NCBI GenBank assembly: GCA_025359445.1
Contig: JANYGB010000008.1
Span: 1 to 61,544 of the forward strand
Reading direction: 5' to 3'
Source: Sphingomonadaceae bacterium
GTDB taxonomy: Bacteria; Pseudomonadota; Alphaproteobacteria; Sphingomonadales; Sphingomonadaceae
DNA length: 61,544 bases
Shown: piece by piece, positions 31,210-42,141 of the stretch
Position numbering within the stretch: the first letter of the stretch is position 1
Layout: every line of letters starts with the position of its first letter
Program-made: the position numbers and the translations under genes
The notes under the pieces: generated by a model
Database searches by the model: none
The model's input: only the letters and a program-made list of their open reading frames with translations
Told to the model about the DNA's origin: nothing

Positions 31210-32601
31210 TCAGATGTGGATGGCTTTCCCGGTCACCGCCATCGCGGCTTCCTTGATCGCCTCGCTGTGCGTGGGGTGCGCGTGGCAGGTGTAGGCAATG
31301 TCTTCCGAAGTCGCGCCAAATTCCATCGCGACGCAGGCCTCGGCGATCATCGTCCCGGCGACGCTGGCAATGGCCCAGACACCGAGCACCTTGTCGGTCT
31401 TGGCATCGGCGATGATTTTCACGAACCCGTCGGGTTCATGGTTGGTCTTGGCGCGGCTGTTGGCGAGCATCGGGAACTTGCCGACTTTGATTTCGCCCAG
31501 CTCCTTGGCTTGGTCTTCAGTCATCCCGACCCCGGCAAATTCAGGCCAGGTATAGACCACGCCGGGGATCACCGCGTGGTTGATAATCCCGGTTTGCCCG
31601 GCGATGTTTTCAGCGACCGCAATGCCCTCGTCCTCGGCCTTGTGCGCCAGCATCGGGCCGGGGATTACGTCACCGATCGCCCAGACGCCGGGAACGGTGG
31701 TGCGGAGGTCGGGGCCGGTCTCGATCTGACCGCGCGCGTTGGGAGTGAGCCCGATCGCGTCGAGGCCGAGGCCTTCGGTGTTGGGGCGGCGGCCGATCGA
31801 AACCAGCACGCAGTCAGCCTCCAGCGTTTCCGCCGCGCCGCCAGCCGACGGTTCGACCGTCAGGGTGGCGGTGTCGCCCTTGACCGTGACCCCGGTAACC
31901 TTGGTGCCGAGCCGCAGCGTCATGCCCTGCTTCTTGAAAATCTTCGCGGCTTCCTTGCGCACATCCATGTCCATGCCGGGCAGCAGCTGATCGAGGAATT
32001 CGACCACGATTACCTCCGCGCCGAGCCGCCGCCAGACCGAACCCAGTTCGAGCCCGATCACCCCGCCGCCGATAACGACCATGCGTTTGGGCACCTTGGG
32101 CAGTTCGAGCGCGCCAGTGGAATCGACCACTACCTTCTGATCGACCATCACGCCGGGCAGGGGCGTGACGCTGGAACCGGTGGCGATGACGATGTTCTTT
32201 GCGCGGAAAGACTTACCGGCGACTTCTACTGTGTCAGCTGAAGTGAACGTGGCATGACCCTTGAGCCAATCGACCTTGTTTTTCTTGAACAGAAACGCGA
32301 TCCCCCCGGTGAGCTGCTTGACCGCATCGAGCCGCTGCGCGTGCATCTTGGGCAGGTTGAGCTTGGGCGTCACTTCGACCCCCATCAGAGCCATCGTCCC
32401 GTTTGCGGCGGCATCGAAATATTCCGAGGCATGGAGCATCGCCTTGGACGGAATGCACCCGACGTTGAGGCAAGTCCCGCCCAGCGTCTCGCGCCCTTCG
32501 ACGCAAGCCGTCTTCAGCCCCAGCTGCGCCGCACGGATCGCCGCGACATAGCCGCCGGGGCCGGAACCGATGATCAGGACGTCGTAATCGTAGTCAGCCA
32601 T
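31210..32601 (-). CDS. lpd: dihydrolipoyl dehydrogenase (E3)
   Basis: This 463-residue flavoprotein disulfide reductase reoxidises dihydrolipoamide of the 2-oxoglutarate dehydrogenase complex. FAD motif is IIGSGPGGYVAAI; the redox disulfide is in GGTCLNVGCIPSK; the NAD motif is VIGGGVIGLELGSVW; and the C-terminal dimer-interface catalytic pair is in HAHPTHSEA. The ATG at 32601 is chosen over an upstream in-frame start. It is the last gene of the TCA block, 23 bp after a small orphan membrane-protein gene. Confidence 0.96.
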   Translation of the reverse strand: MADYDYDVLIIGSGPGGYVAAIRAAQLGLKTACVEGRETLGGTCLNVGCIPSKAMLHASEYFDAAANGTMALMGVEVTPKLNLPKMHAQRLDAVKQLTGGIAFLFKKNKVDWLKGHATFTSADTVEVAGKSFRAKNIVIATGSSVTPLPGVMVDQKVVVDSTGALELPKVPKRMVVIGGGVIGLELGSVWRRLGAEVIVVEFLDQLLPGMDMDVRKEAAKIFKKQGMTLRLGTKVTGVTVKGDTATLTVEPSAGGAAETLEADCVLVSIGRRPNTEGLGLDAIGLTPNARGQIETGPDLRTTVPGVWAIGDVIPGPMLAHKAEDEGIAVAENIAGQTGIINHAVIPGVVYTWPEFAGVGMTEDQAKELGEIKVGKFPMLANSRAKTNHEPDGFVKIIADAKTDKVLGVWAIASVAGTMIAEACVAMEFGATSEDIAYTCHAHPTHSEAIKEAAMAVTGKAIHI

Positions 32602-32624
32602 CGCAGGCTCCATTCTCAAAATTT

Positions 32625-32918
32625 TCAAGCCAAACTATTGAAACCAAAAAACGCCATTGTCCCGTAAATTGACAATGGGATCGATGAAAACAAAAAAGTT
32701 AACAGAAAAAATAAGATCAAAAGAGTTATTGGAATTCCAAAAGAAATTACAGTTATTCCATAAAATCCAACAGCAACATTAAATATATTCCAAAGAAAAC
32801 CTCGCTTTGCTACGATCTTTTGCAGTTGCAAATTCAGTGGGCCGGTGAACAAAGCGCCCACGAGGAGCGTCAAGATTAGGCTGCCTCCAGCGCACCATAG
32901 AATGATCGTTTCCACCAA
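32625..32918 (-). CDS. orphan small membrane protein between odhB and lpd
   Basis: The 97-residue protein has three predicted membrane helices, two of them Phe/Ile/Leu-rich (VAVGFYGITVISFGIPITLLILFFLLTFLFS). It matches no family I know. Its DNA is markedly AT-rich (AAAAAA, TTATT runs) inside a GC-rich TCA operon. A GAGGAA ribosome site lies seven bases upstream of the TTG at 32918 (GTG at 32915 alternative), so it is probably translated. It starts 12 bp after the odhB stop, and is probably co-transcribed. Confidence 0.6.
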   Translation of the reverse strand: MVETIILWCAGGSLILTLLVGALFTGPLNLQLQKIVAKRGFLWNIFNVAVGFYGITVISFGIPITLLILFFLLTFLFSSIPLSIYGTMAFFGFNSLA

Positions 32919-32929
32919 ACGTCAATTCC

Positions 32930-34180
32930 TCACAAATCAATCAGCAACCGCGTCGGATCCTCGATCGCTTCCTTGATGGTCTTGAGCGCGGTTACCGCCT
33001 CGCGCCCGTCGATCAGGCGGTGGTCGTAGCTGAGCGCGAGGTACATCATCGGGCGGATCACGATCTGGCCGTCGCGGACGACCGGGCGGTCCTCGATCCG
33101 GTGCAGGCCGAGCACCGCGCTCTGCGGCGGGTTGATGATCGGGGTGGACATGAGCCCGCCGAACACGCCGCCGTTGGAGATGGTGAAGGTCCCGCCTTGC
33201 ATATCGGCGAGCGTCAGGCTGCCGTCCTTGGCGCGGCGGCCGAGGTCGCCGATGGCTTTTTCGATCTCGGCAAAGCCCAGCGTATCGACATTGCGCACCA
33301 CCGGCACGACCAGCCCGTTGGGGGCCGAGACCGCGACCGACAGATCAACGTAGGGGAAGTACACGATCTCATCGCCCTGAAGTTGGGCGTTGACCGAGGG
33401 GAAGTCCTTGAGCGCGAGGCAGGCGGCTTTGGCAAAGAAGCTCATGAAGCCGAGCTTCACGCCGTGCTTCTTCTCGAACGCATCCTTGAACCTGTCGCGT
33501 GCGGCGATCACCGCCGACATATCGACATCGTTAAAGGTGGTGAGCAGCGCAGCAGTATTTTGCGCTTCCTTCAGCCGCTTGGCGATGGTCTGGCGCAGGC
33601 GGGTCATCTTGACGCGCTCTTCGCCGCGGGTGCCAGGTGCTGCCGGAGCGGGCGCAGCGGCTGTTGAAGCAGCGGCAGCCGGGGCTGGCGCGGCGGTCTT
33701 GGCCTGCGCGGCTGCAACCACGTCTTCCTTGGTCAAACGTCCGTCCCTGCCGGTGCCCTTGATGCTGGCGGGATCGATTCCCGCTTCGAGCACCGCGCGG
33801 CGCACTGCGGGGGAGAGTGAGGTCGCCGCATCGCTCGCAGCGGTCTTGGCCAGAACGGTTTCGGGGGCGGGCTTGGTGTCGGCGGGCGGGGCCGGCTCGG
33901 CATCCTTGCGTTCGGCCACCGGCTCGGCCCCGGCGGCGGGCGCGCCATCCTCGATCGTCGCAATCACCGCGCCGACCGCGACGTTATCGCCGACCTTGAC
34001 GAGCTGCTGGCCCATCACCCCCGCGACCGTCGCGGTCACCTCGATCGCGACCTTGTCGGTCTCCAGACTGGCGATCGGCTCATCGAGCGCGACCGCTTGC
34101 CCGGGCTGCTTGAGCCACTCGCCGATGGTCGCTTCGGCAACCGACTCCCCGAGTACCGGGACTTTAACTTCAGTGGACAT
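32930..34180 (-). CDS. odhB: dihydrolipoyllysine succinyltransferase (E2o)
   Basis: This is the E2 core of the 2-oxoglutarate dehydrogenase complex (416 residues). It has one N-terminal lipoyl domain with ETDKVAIEV, an Ala/Pro-rich linker, a peripheral-subunit-binding domain ([32 protein letters not shown] region), a second Ala/Pro linker and a catalytic domain ending in the [12 protein letters not shown] active site. It lies between odhA (with a palindromic repeat in the gap) and a small orphan membrane-protein gene. Confidence 0.96.
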   Translation of the reverse strand: MSTEVKVPVLGESVAEATIGEWLKQPGQAVALDEPIASLETDKVAIEVTATVAGVMGQQLVKVGDNVAVGAVIATIEDGAPAAGAEPVAERKDAEPAPPADTKPAPETVLAKTAASDAATSLSPAVRRAVLEAGIDPASIKGTGRDGRLTKEDVVAAAQAKTAAPAPAAAASTAAAPAPAAPGTRGEERVKMTRLRQTIAKRLKEAQNTAALLTTFNDVDMSAVIAARDRFKDAFEKKHGVKLGFMSFFAKAACLALKDFPSVNAQLQGDEIVYFPYVDLSVAVSAPNGLVVPVVRNVDTLGFAEIEKAIGDLGRRAKDGSLTLADMQGGTFTISNGGVFGGLMSTPIINPPQSAVLGLHRIEDRPVVRDGQIVIRPMMYLALSYDHRLIDGREAVTALKTIKEAIEDPTRLLIDL

Positions 34181-34206
34181 GGTTCAGATCCCAATTCAAC
34201 ATTTTT

Positions 34207-34280
34207 GCTTCCCCGCGAAGGCGGGGGCCTCGGGCAGCGTCGCGCAACCTCGCCTGCGGTCCCCGCCTTCGCGGGGAAGC
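34207..34280. repeat. palindromic repeat in the odhA-odhB gap
   Basis: Arms of 23 bp (34207-34229 and 34258-34280), GCTTCCCCGCGAAGGCGGGG-type, differ at one position and enclose about 28 bases. It belongs to the same family as the elements at 37136, 37534 and 58787. In the operon mRNA it would fold into a strong hairpin between odhA and odhB, which could stabilise segments or reduce read-through. Confidence 0.92.
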
Positions 34281-34302
34281 GGAGAGATTTGCATCTGGCG
34301 CA

Positions 34303-37119
34303 TCAGGTCTTTTTCCTGCGGCGGATTTCGGAGCGAACCGACAGGCCGAGCGCATCGGCGACCAGTGCGCCCTGTTCGGAGGCGTGCCGCGTGGCGAGGC
34401 CGGTGGCGGGGGAGGCGCTGGCGTTGCGGCCAGCGTAGCGCGGGCGGGTGACCGGGGCCTTGGCCGCGATCAGCGCTTCTTCGATGAACGGTTCGACGAA
34501 GAACCACCCGCCGTTGTTGCGCGGTTCTTCCTGGCACCACACCACGTCTTCCAGCTGCGGCATCTTCGCCAGGCGGATCGCCAGCGGCTCGCCCGGGAAG
34601 GGGTAGAGCTGCTCGAGCCGGATAATCTGGGTGTCGGTCATTTCGGCGGCATCGCGCGCTTCCATCAGATCATAAGCGACCTTGCCAGAGCACAGTATCA
34701 CCCGCTTGGTGGCAGCATCGTGCGCCCCATTGCGGTCCGACAAAATCCGCTTGAAGTGCGCCTGGCCGATGAACTCCTTGGCCTCGCTCTTGGCCATCGG
34801 ATGGCGCAGCAGCGATTTGGGGCTCATGATCACCAGCGGCTTGCGGAACGGGCGGTGCATCTGGCGGCGCAGCACATGGAAGTAATTCGCCGGGCTGGTA
34901 ATGTTGCAGACCTGGATATTGTCCTGCGCGCACAATTGCAGGAACCGCTCGAGCCGGGCCGAACTGTGTTCCGGTCCCTGACCCTCATAGCCATGCGGCA
35001 GCAGCAGCACGAGGCCATTGGCCCGCAGCCATTTCGATTCAGAGCTGGCGATATACTGGTCGATGATGATCTGCGCGCCGTTGGCGAAATCGCCGAATTG
35101 CGCTTCCCACAAAACCAGCGATTTGGGATCGGCGCTGGCATAGCCGTATTCGAACCCAAGCACGCCGTATTCCGAAAGGGTGCTGTCGTGCACTTCAAAG
35201 CGCCCGTGCGGCACGTTCGAAAGCGGGACATATTTGTGCTCATCGGTCTGATCGACCCACACCGCGTGGCGCTGGCTGAAGGTGCCGCGGCCCGAATCCT
35301 GGCCCGACAGGCGCACATTGAAGCCTTCCGAGCACAGACTGCCGAAGGCCAGTGCTTCGCCAGTGGCCCAATCGAACCCCACACCGCTGGTGAACATCTC
35401 ACGCTTGGCGTCGAGCACCCGGCCGAGCGTCTTGTGGATCGTCAGGCCTTCAGGGACGGTGGTCAAAGTGCGACCGAGACTGTCGAACAGTTTGGCTTCG
35501 ATCCCGGTGGGCACATTGCGCCGCGCGGTTTCGGGATCGGCCGGCTTGTTGAGCCCGGTCCAGCGCCCGGCGAACCAGTCCGCCTCGTTGGCCTTATACC
35601 CCTTCGAAGCCTCAAACTCGGCCTCAAGCACCGCGACAAAGCGCATCGCCTCCTCGTCCGCCCAATCCTTGCCGATCACCCCCTGTTGCACCAGCCGCGC
35701 GGCATAAAGCGCGCTGACCGGCGGATGCGCGCGGATTTTCTGGTACATCAGCGGCTGGGTGAAGCCGGGCTCGTCCCCCTCGTTATGGCCGAAGCGGCGG
35801 TAGCACCACATATCGACCACCACATCGCGGCCGAAGGTCTGGCGGTAATCGATCGCCAGCTTGCAAGCGAACGTCACCGCTTCGGGATCGTCGCCGTTGA
35901 TGTGGATGATCGGGGCCTGGATGCCCTTGGCGACATCCGACGGGTAAGGCGAACCACGCGAAAACTGCGGGCTGGTGGTGAACCCGATCTGGTTGTTGAT
36001 GACGAAATGGATGCAGCCGCCGGTGTTGTAACCGCGCACGCCGGAAAAGCCGAAGCACTCCCACACGATGCCTTGGCCGGCAAAGGCGGCATCGCCGTGG
36101 ATCAGCACGGGGAGCACCTTCTGGTGTTTCCCCTTGCCGATATCGTCGTGAAACACCTGCTGCGCGCGGGACTTGCCCAGCACGATGGGATCGACGGTTT
36201 CGAGGTGGCTGGGGTTGGGGACCAGGCTCATGTGCACCTTGATCCCATCAAATTCGCGGTCGGTGCTGGTGCCGAGGTGATACTTGACGTCGCCCGAACC
36301 GCCGACGTCTTCGGGATTGGCGGTGCCGCCCGAGAATTCGTGGAAGATCACGCGGTAGGGCTTGGCCAGCACGTTGGCGAGGACGTTTAGGCGGCCGCGG
36401 TGAGCCATGCCGTAAACGATTTCCTTGACCCCGCGTGAGCCGCCGTACTTGATCACGGCTTCCAGCGCCGGGATCATCGATTCCCCGCCGTCGAGCCCGA
36501 ACCGCTTGGTCCCGACGTACTTCTTGCCGAGGAACTTTTCGTACTGCTCGCCGCGGATTACCGCGCCAAGGATCGCCTTCTTGCCCTCGGGCGTGAAGTC
36601 GATTGACTTGTCGCCGCCTTCGATCCGGTCCTGCAGGAACCGGCGTTCCTCCACGTCGGAAATGTGCATGTATTCCAGGCCGACCTTGCCGCAATAATTG
36701 CGTTTCAGGATATCGACCAGCTCGCGCACGCTTGCCCAGTGCAAGCCCAGCGTGCCGCCAAGATAGACCTTGCGGTCCAGCGCCGCGCCCGAAAAGCCGT
36801 GGTATTCAGGGCTGAGATCGACCGGCAGCTCCTGCTTGGCCAGCCCGAGCGGATCGAGATCGGCGGCGAGGTGCCCGCGCACGCGATAAGTGCGCACCAG
36901 CATCATCGCGCGGATCGAATCCCCGGCGGCTTCCTCGACGCCCTTGGCATCCATTGGCGCGCCGGCTTTCGCGGCGGCCGCCTTGATCGCCACCTGCATC
37001 GCGGTGGGGTCCATCGCTTGCGTGAAGTCGTCCTCGGCGGTGCGCCATGCAGGACGCGCCCATGACGGACCCGGTTGTGGGTCGTCGGGGAGGAAATCGC
37101 TCGTTTCGTAGCCCATCAT
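34303..37119 (-). CDS. odhA: 2-oxoglutarate dehydrogenase E1 component
   Basis: This 938-residue TPP enzyme decarboxylates 2-oxoglutarate in the TCA cycle. Features include the N-terminal region before YEKFLGKKYVGTKRFGLDG, the TPP-binding block with GDAAFAGQGIVWE and FVINNQIGFTTSP, and the C-terminal transketolase-like domain with RLSGQDSGRGTFSQRHAVW. Length fits OdhA (about 930). It lacks the fused E2 domain found in actinobacterial versions. Two adjacent ATGs (37119 and 37116) are both possible. Upstream lies a frameshifted GIY-YIG gene flanked by repeats. Confidence 0.96.
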   Translation of the reverse strand: MMGYETSDFLPDDPQPGPSWARPAWRTAEDDFTQAMDPTAMQVAIKAAAAKAGAPMDAKGVEEAAGDSIRAMMLVRTYRVRGHLAADLDPLGLAKQELPVDLSPEYHGFSGAALDRKVYLGGTLGLHWASVRELVDILKRNYCGKVGLEYMHISDVEERRFLQDRIEGGDKSIDFTPEGKKAILGAVIRGEQYEKFLGKKYVGTKRFGLDGGESMIPALEAVIKYGGSRGVKEIVYGMAHRGRLNVLANVLAKPYRVIFHEFSGGTANPEDVGGSGDVKYHLGTSTDREFDGIKVHMSLVPNPSHLETVDPIVLGKSRAQQVFHDDIGKGKHQKVLPVLIHGDAAFAGQGIVWECFGFSGVRGYNTGGCIHFVINNQIGFTTSPQFSRGSPYPSDVAKGIQAPIIHINGDDPEAVTFACKLAIDYRQTFGRDVVVDMWCYRRFGHNEGDEPGFTQPLMYQKIRAHPPVSALYAARLVQQGVIGKDWADEEAMRFVAVLEAEFEASKGYKANEADWFAGRWTGLNKPADPETARRNVPTGIEAKLFDSLGRTLTTVPEGLTIHKTLGRVLDAKREMFTSGVGFDWATGEALAFGSLCSEGFNVRLSGQDSGRGTFSQRHAVWVDQTDEHKYVPLSNVPHGRFEVHDSTLSEYGVLGFEYGYASADPKSLVLWEAQFGDFANGAQIIIDQYIASSESKWLRANGLVLLLPHGYEGQGPEHSSARLERFLQLCAQDNIQVCNITSPANYFHVLRRQMHRPFRKPLVIMSPKSLLRHPMAKSEAKEFIGQAHFKRILSDRNGAHDAATKRVILCSGKVAYDLMEARDAAEMTDTQIIRLEQLYPFPGEPLAIRLAKMPQLEDVVWCQEEPRNNGGWFFVEPFIEEALIAAKAPVTRPRYAGRNASASPATGLATRHASEQGALVADALGLSVRSEIRRRKKT

Positions 37120-37135
37120 CTAAATCCCAAATGCC

Positions 37136-37216
37136 GCGCTCCCCCGCGAAGGCGGGGGCCTCAGGAGGCAGTGTGCTGCCTTGCCGCTTGAGACCCCCGC
37201 CTGCGCGGGGGAGCGC
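37136..37216. repeat. palindromic repeat downstream of the GIY-YIG remnant
   Basis: Left arm begins GCGCTCCCCCGCGAAGGC at 37136 and right arm ends at 37216; about 29 bp pair with three mismatches. It is nearly identical to the element at 37534, and the two lie in the same orientation on both sides of the GIY-YIG gene. Confidence 0.92.
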
Positions 37217-37229
37217 AGAGTCTTATTGC

Positions 37230-37524
37230 TCACGGCTGCAAGTCTGCTTCGAACAAATCGTTCCATTCCGGGTTTCGTTCGACAATGCGGGACACTTTCC
37301 ACGCTCGCTTCCACTTCTTTATCCGCCACTCGAACAATCGGGCGTCCTGCAAATCATCGAACCGCTCGAACCAGACCAGTTTGTCGCAATTGTATGTCTT
37401 GGTGAAGCCAGGAACCGCCGCGGCTGCGGTGTTGTTCGATCCGGTTGGCCAGATCGCTGGTAACCCCAATATACAAAACTCCCATCGGCTTGTTGGTTAG
37501 GATATAAACGTAACCGGGCTTCAT
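37230..37524 (-). pseudogene. frameshifted GIY-YIG endonuclease gene (COG2827-like)
   Basis: Translation from ATG 37524 gives an N-terminal MKPGYVYILTN...LYIGVTSDLANRIEQHR, with GIY-like YVYI and YIG motifs and the conserved Arg of a single-domain GIY-YIG nuclease. The reading then leaves the family and stops after about 58 codons. A second frame, joined by a one-base shift near 37411-37431, continues with AVPGFTKTYNCDKLVWFE ... IKKWKRAWK ... NPEWNDLFEA, the normal C-terminal half. The single extra base lies in a GC-rich CCGCGGCGG run, so it may be a true mutation or a sequencing error. The gene sits between sucD and odhA, flanked on each side by a copy of the same palindromic repeat. Confidence 0.85.
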
Positions 37525-37533
37525 TTGCCTCAG

Positions 37534-37612
37534 CGCTCCCCCGCGAAGGCAGGGGCCTCAGGAGGCGAGGAACCATACTGCCGCCTGAGGCCCCTGCCTT
37601 CGCAGGGGAGCG
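37534..37612. repeat. palindromic repeat upstream of the GIY-YIG remnant
   Basis: Arms of about 32 bp (from 37534; right arm ending 37612), core CTCCCC(C/T)GCGAAGGCAGGGGCCTC, differ at about two positions. Its left edge lies ten bases from the GIY-YIG start codon, so its sequence forms that gene's leader. Confidence 0.92.
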
Positions 37613-37627
37613 AAGTTACGTATAAAT

Positions 37628-38518
<891 letters not shown>

Positions 38519-38526
38519 TGAAATTC

Positions 38527-39868
<1,342 letters not shown>

Positions 39869-39984
39869 TCAGGTAAGGCCCATGAATCCCGCGAGGAGCA
39901 AGGGCCGCCCGATGAACAGCCCCGGCCCTAAGCCTGGCAAAGCCCGATTGCAAGGCGGTAAAGCCCCTTAGTAAGGCGATATCT

Positions 39985-40001
39985 TTGCGAATAGTTCTCA
40001 A
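39985..40001 (-). promoter_or_regulatory. Fur-like palindrome upstream of mdh
   Basis: The 17-bp sequence TTGCGAATAGTTCTCAA has perfect outer arms TTGnGAA/TTCnCAA, resembling Fur-family operators. It lies about 160 bp upstream of mdh. The upstream gene is on the same strand, so it could control mdh. Iron control of the TCA block would be biologically sensible, but the match is by eye only. Confidence 0.35.
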
Positions 40002-40023
40002 TTGCAATAACAACTGGAATATC

Positions 40024-40101
40024 TCGTCATTGCGCGCGCAGCGAAGCAATCCAGGGTTGATAGTCAGACCCTGGATTGCTTCGCTGCGCTCGCAATGACG
40101 A
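40024..40101. repeat. palindromic repeat (GCGCAGCGAAGCAATCC family)
   Basis: Two 34-bp arms (40024-40057 and 40068-40101) differ at a single position and enclose a ten-base loop. The arm contains GCAGCGAAGCAATCC. It lies between the 104-residue protein gene and the mdh promoter and could serve as terminator for the former. It is unrelated in sequence to the other repeat families here. Confidence 0.92.
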
Positions 40102-40113
40102 ATTTTGGCTGAG

Positions 40114-40428
40114 TCAGCGCCCCCGGCGCACCAAGCGACCGGCCACCCCGCGTGCCCGCCGCGCATCGAGCGCTCGGCAAATTTCGAGCCAGTGCGCGCT
40201 ACTCGTCGCATCACCAGCGGCAGCCGCAGCGGCGGCGCGTTCACCGGCATCCTCGGCCGCGCGCAGCCCATGCTCGGCAAAGTGCAACAGCGCATTGCGC
40301 AAGACCTGGTCGCGCTGGACCCCATCGCCGTTGTCGTTGGCTGGCGTGCGGCTGATCCGGGCGAGGCCCGCGCGGGTCAGCGTTACCGGGGCTGCGGCGG
40401 GGCGGGCAGCGGCGTAGCGGATGGTCAT
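40114..40428 (-). CDS. small conserved protein of unknown function
   Basis: The 104-residue Ala/Arg-rich protein has a helix RNALLHFAEHGLRAAEDAGERAAAAAAAGD followed by HWLEICRALDARRARG. This FAEHGL...HWLxICRxLDRR pattern recurs in small sphingomonad proteins, so I treat it as a real gene. No enzyme motif, signal or membrane segment is visible. It stands upstream of the TCA block and downstream of the SleB-like gene. Confidence 0.6.
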   Translation of the reverse strand: MTIRYAAARPAAAPVTLTRAGLARISRTPANDNGDGVQRDQVLRNALLHFAEHGLRAAEDAGERAAAAAAAGDATSSAHWLEICRALDARRARGVAGRLVRRGR

Positions 40429-40538
40429 GTTGTGCGAACCTGCGATTTGTTGTTGTTGCAGCCGGTATAGCGCGCCGGGCCTAAGGCTTGGTTCGCCGCT
40501 ATGGTTTCTGTCTGTTTACCAAAGCTCGATTGGCCGCA

Positions 40539-41681
40539 CTAACCGCCCGGTTGGGCGATCCAGTTGCCCGAATTTTCGTATTCCGGTTTAATCCCGTGGC
40601 TGCCCGAACCGGGCAATTTATCGCCGCTGTACTGCTTGTCGCCGCCGCGGCCCTGGACTTCAGCCGAGTAGCGCGGGGCCGGGCCAGGCTGCACCGGGCT
40701 GTCGCCGCTTGCTGCCGGTATGCCGCCTTGTGCCGTCTTGAGCCCATTGTCGTATGCGCGTTGCAGCGCCAGCGGATCGAGCACCGGATCGGGGATTTTG
40801 TCCGCCGCAGCGTTATGCGGATGCGGTGCGGCAAGCGGCTCGCCGCCGGCATAGGCAAAGCGGAAAGTGCCGACGTCACCGGCGCGGCCCATCAGGCTGT
40901 AGAACCGGTGCGCGCCGATGGTGGTGATGAAGTGCAGGCTGGGCGCCCAGTACGGATGCACTGCGTTGGTGTGGTAGTGCGTGGCGAGGCCGACGCTGCT
41001 TTCGACATAGCCCGACAGTGCCTGCGCCGCGACCCCGCGCGCGCGTTCCCAGAAGAACTTGCTCGGCACGCGCATCAGCGATCCATCGCAAGTGAAGCTG
41101 AACTGGCACCCGGTGCTGCGCTCGCTGCCTTGATAGACCACCCCGCAGACGGTGCCCGGGAAGCTGGGATGCGCCACCCGGTTAAGCACGACTTGCGCAA
41201 CGGCGCGCTGACCCTGGTCGGGCTCGCTGGCGGCTTCGTAGTAGATCGCGGCGGTCAGGCATTCGAGCGCGCGGCTGCGGTCGACGCCCGAATTGTCGAT
41301 CCGCATCGCGCGGGCAATCGGGCCGGTGTTGAAATCGAACAACTGCGCGCCCGATGCAGCAGTCGTGGAGGTGCCGCCCGGCAGCTGCTCGGTGGGTGCA
41401 ATGTAATAGAACGCGGAGCCGGGGAAGCTGCTGCCCGGCTGCTCGAACGGCATCGGATCGACCGCGAGCTGCGTATTGCCGGCGTCGCCGATCCCAAACG
41501 CTTGCCACGGTGAAGGTGCGGCCAGCGCGGGTACGGCGACCATCGCCAGCAAGGCCAGCAACCGCCGCCCGCGATGCTGCCGGGCGCGCCGCGTCCCCAG
41601 CGTCGGCACCGCGCGCCGCCGCAGCCGCAGCGCGCAATCGCGCGGGCGGGGTTCGTAAGGCAAGGCGATCGGTAGGTTCAT
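40539..41681 (-). CDS. SleB-type cell-wall hydrolase
   Basis: The 380-residue protein has a basic N-terminus, one signal-anchor helix (LLALLAMVAVPALAA, about residue 41-55) and a Hydrolase_2/SleB domain (about 155-285) with AIYYEAASEPDQGQRAVAQVVLNR, HPSFPGTVCGVVYQG and CQFSFTCDG, the family's catalytic core including the Glu in YYEA. The C-terminus is Pro/Gly-rich and disordered. It cleaves peptidoglycan in the periplasm, probably as a lytic transglycosylase/amidase-like wall remodeller. The start is preceded by a weak ribosome site. Confidence 0.87.
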   Translation of the reverse strand: MNLPIALPYEPRPRDCALRLRRRAVPTLGTRRARQHRGRRLLALLAMVAVPALAAPSPWQAFGIGDAGNTQLAVDPMPFEQPGSSFPGSAFYYIAPTEQLPGGTSTTAASGAQLFDFNTGPIARAMRIDNSGVDRSRALECLTAAIYYEAASEPDQGQRAVAQVVLNRVAHPSFPGTVCGVVYQGSERSTGCQFSFTCDGSLMRVPSKFFWERARGVAAQALSGYVESSVGLATHYHTNAVHPYWAPSLHFITTIGAHRFYSLMGRAGDVGTFRFAYAGGEPLAAPHPHNAAADKIPDPVLDPLALQRAYDNGLKTAQGGIPAASGDSPVQPGPAPRYSAEVQGRGGDKQYSGDKLPGSGSHGIKPEYENSGNWIAQPGG

Positions 41682-41844
41682 TCGGTCTTTCGTTGCTACG
41701 CGCCTTCGCGCGTAAGCCCGGATTGCAGGTCAGCGCCACCGGCCAGAACGCGCCGTGCCGCAGAGGGACAGACCTCGCGCATAGGGTGAAGCGGTTAAGA
41801 TTGGCCCAACTTGCCTAGTGGGAGATGCGCAGCTAGAGGCTGCG

Positions 41845-42030
41845 GCGTGTCATGGGTTGTCCGGCTAATTCTCCGCGCAAGCGGAAAAGAACGCCGGACC
41901 TAAGAGGGAAGGGGGTCAATGCCCCCGCTGCCCCCGCAACTGTGACCGGGGAGTGCCGCTCCACAATGCCACTGGGAAACCGGGAAGGCGGAGTTGGCAT
42001 TGTGATCCGGGAGCCAGGAGACCTGCCGAT
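41845..42030 (+). promoter_or_regulatory. cobalamin (adenosylcobalamin) riboswitch
   Basis: The leader contains the conserved elements of a B12 riboswitch in order: ACGCCGGACCTAAGAGGGAA-type core, TCAATGCCCCCGCTGCCCCCGC followed by AACTGTGACC, and the B12 box AGCCAGGAGACCTGCC at 42012-42027. It lies 110-300 bp upstream of a TonB-dependent receptor gene, the classic position for btuB control by coenzyme B12. Boundaries are approximate. Confidence 0.95.
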
Positions 42031-42141
42031 GACCGTCGTTCCGCAGCCGGGCGGGGTGTACCGGGTGTAAGCAGGGGTTTGCGATATCGTGCAGGCCGCC
42101 TCGCCATGAACGGCGTTCGTTCATGTTGTGAGGAATTTTGC

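Noticed and set aside
34384..36390. 668-codon antisense ORF opposite odhA
   Set aside because: odhA has all motifs on the other strand; the antisense frame is Arg/His/Ala-rich shadow sequence.
37230..37469. 79-residue ORF as an independent small gene
   Set aside because: Its start is inside a GIY-YIG coding region; the true N-terminal half lies in another frame, so it is part of a frameshifted gene.
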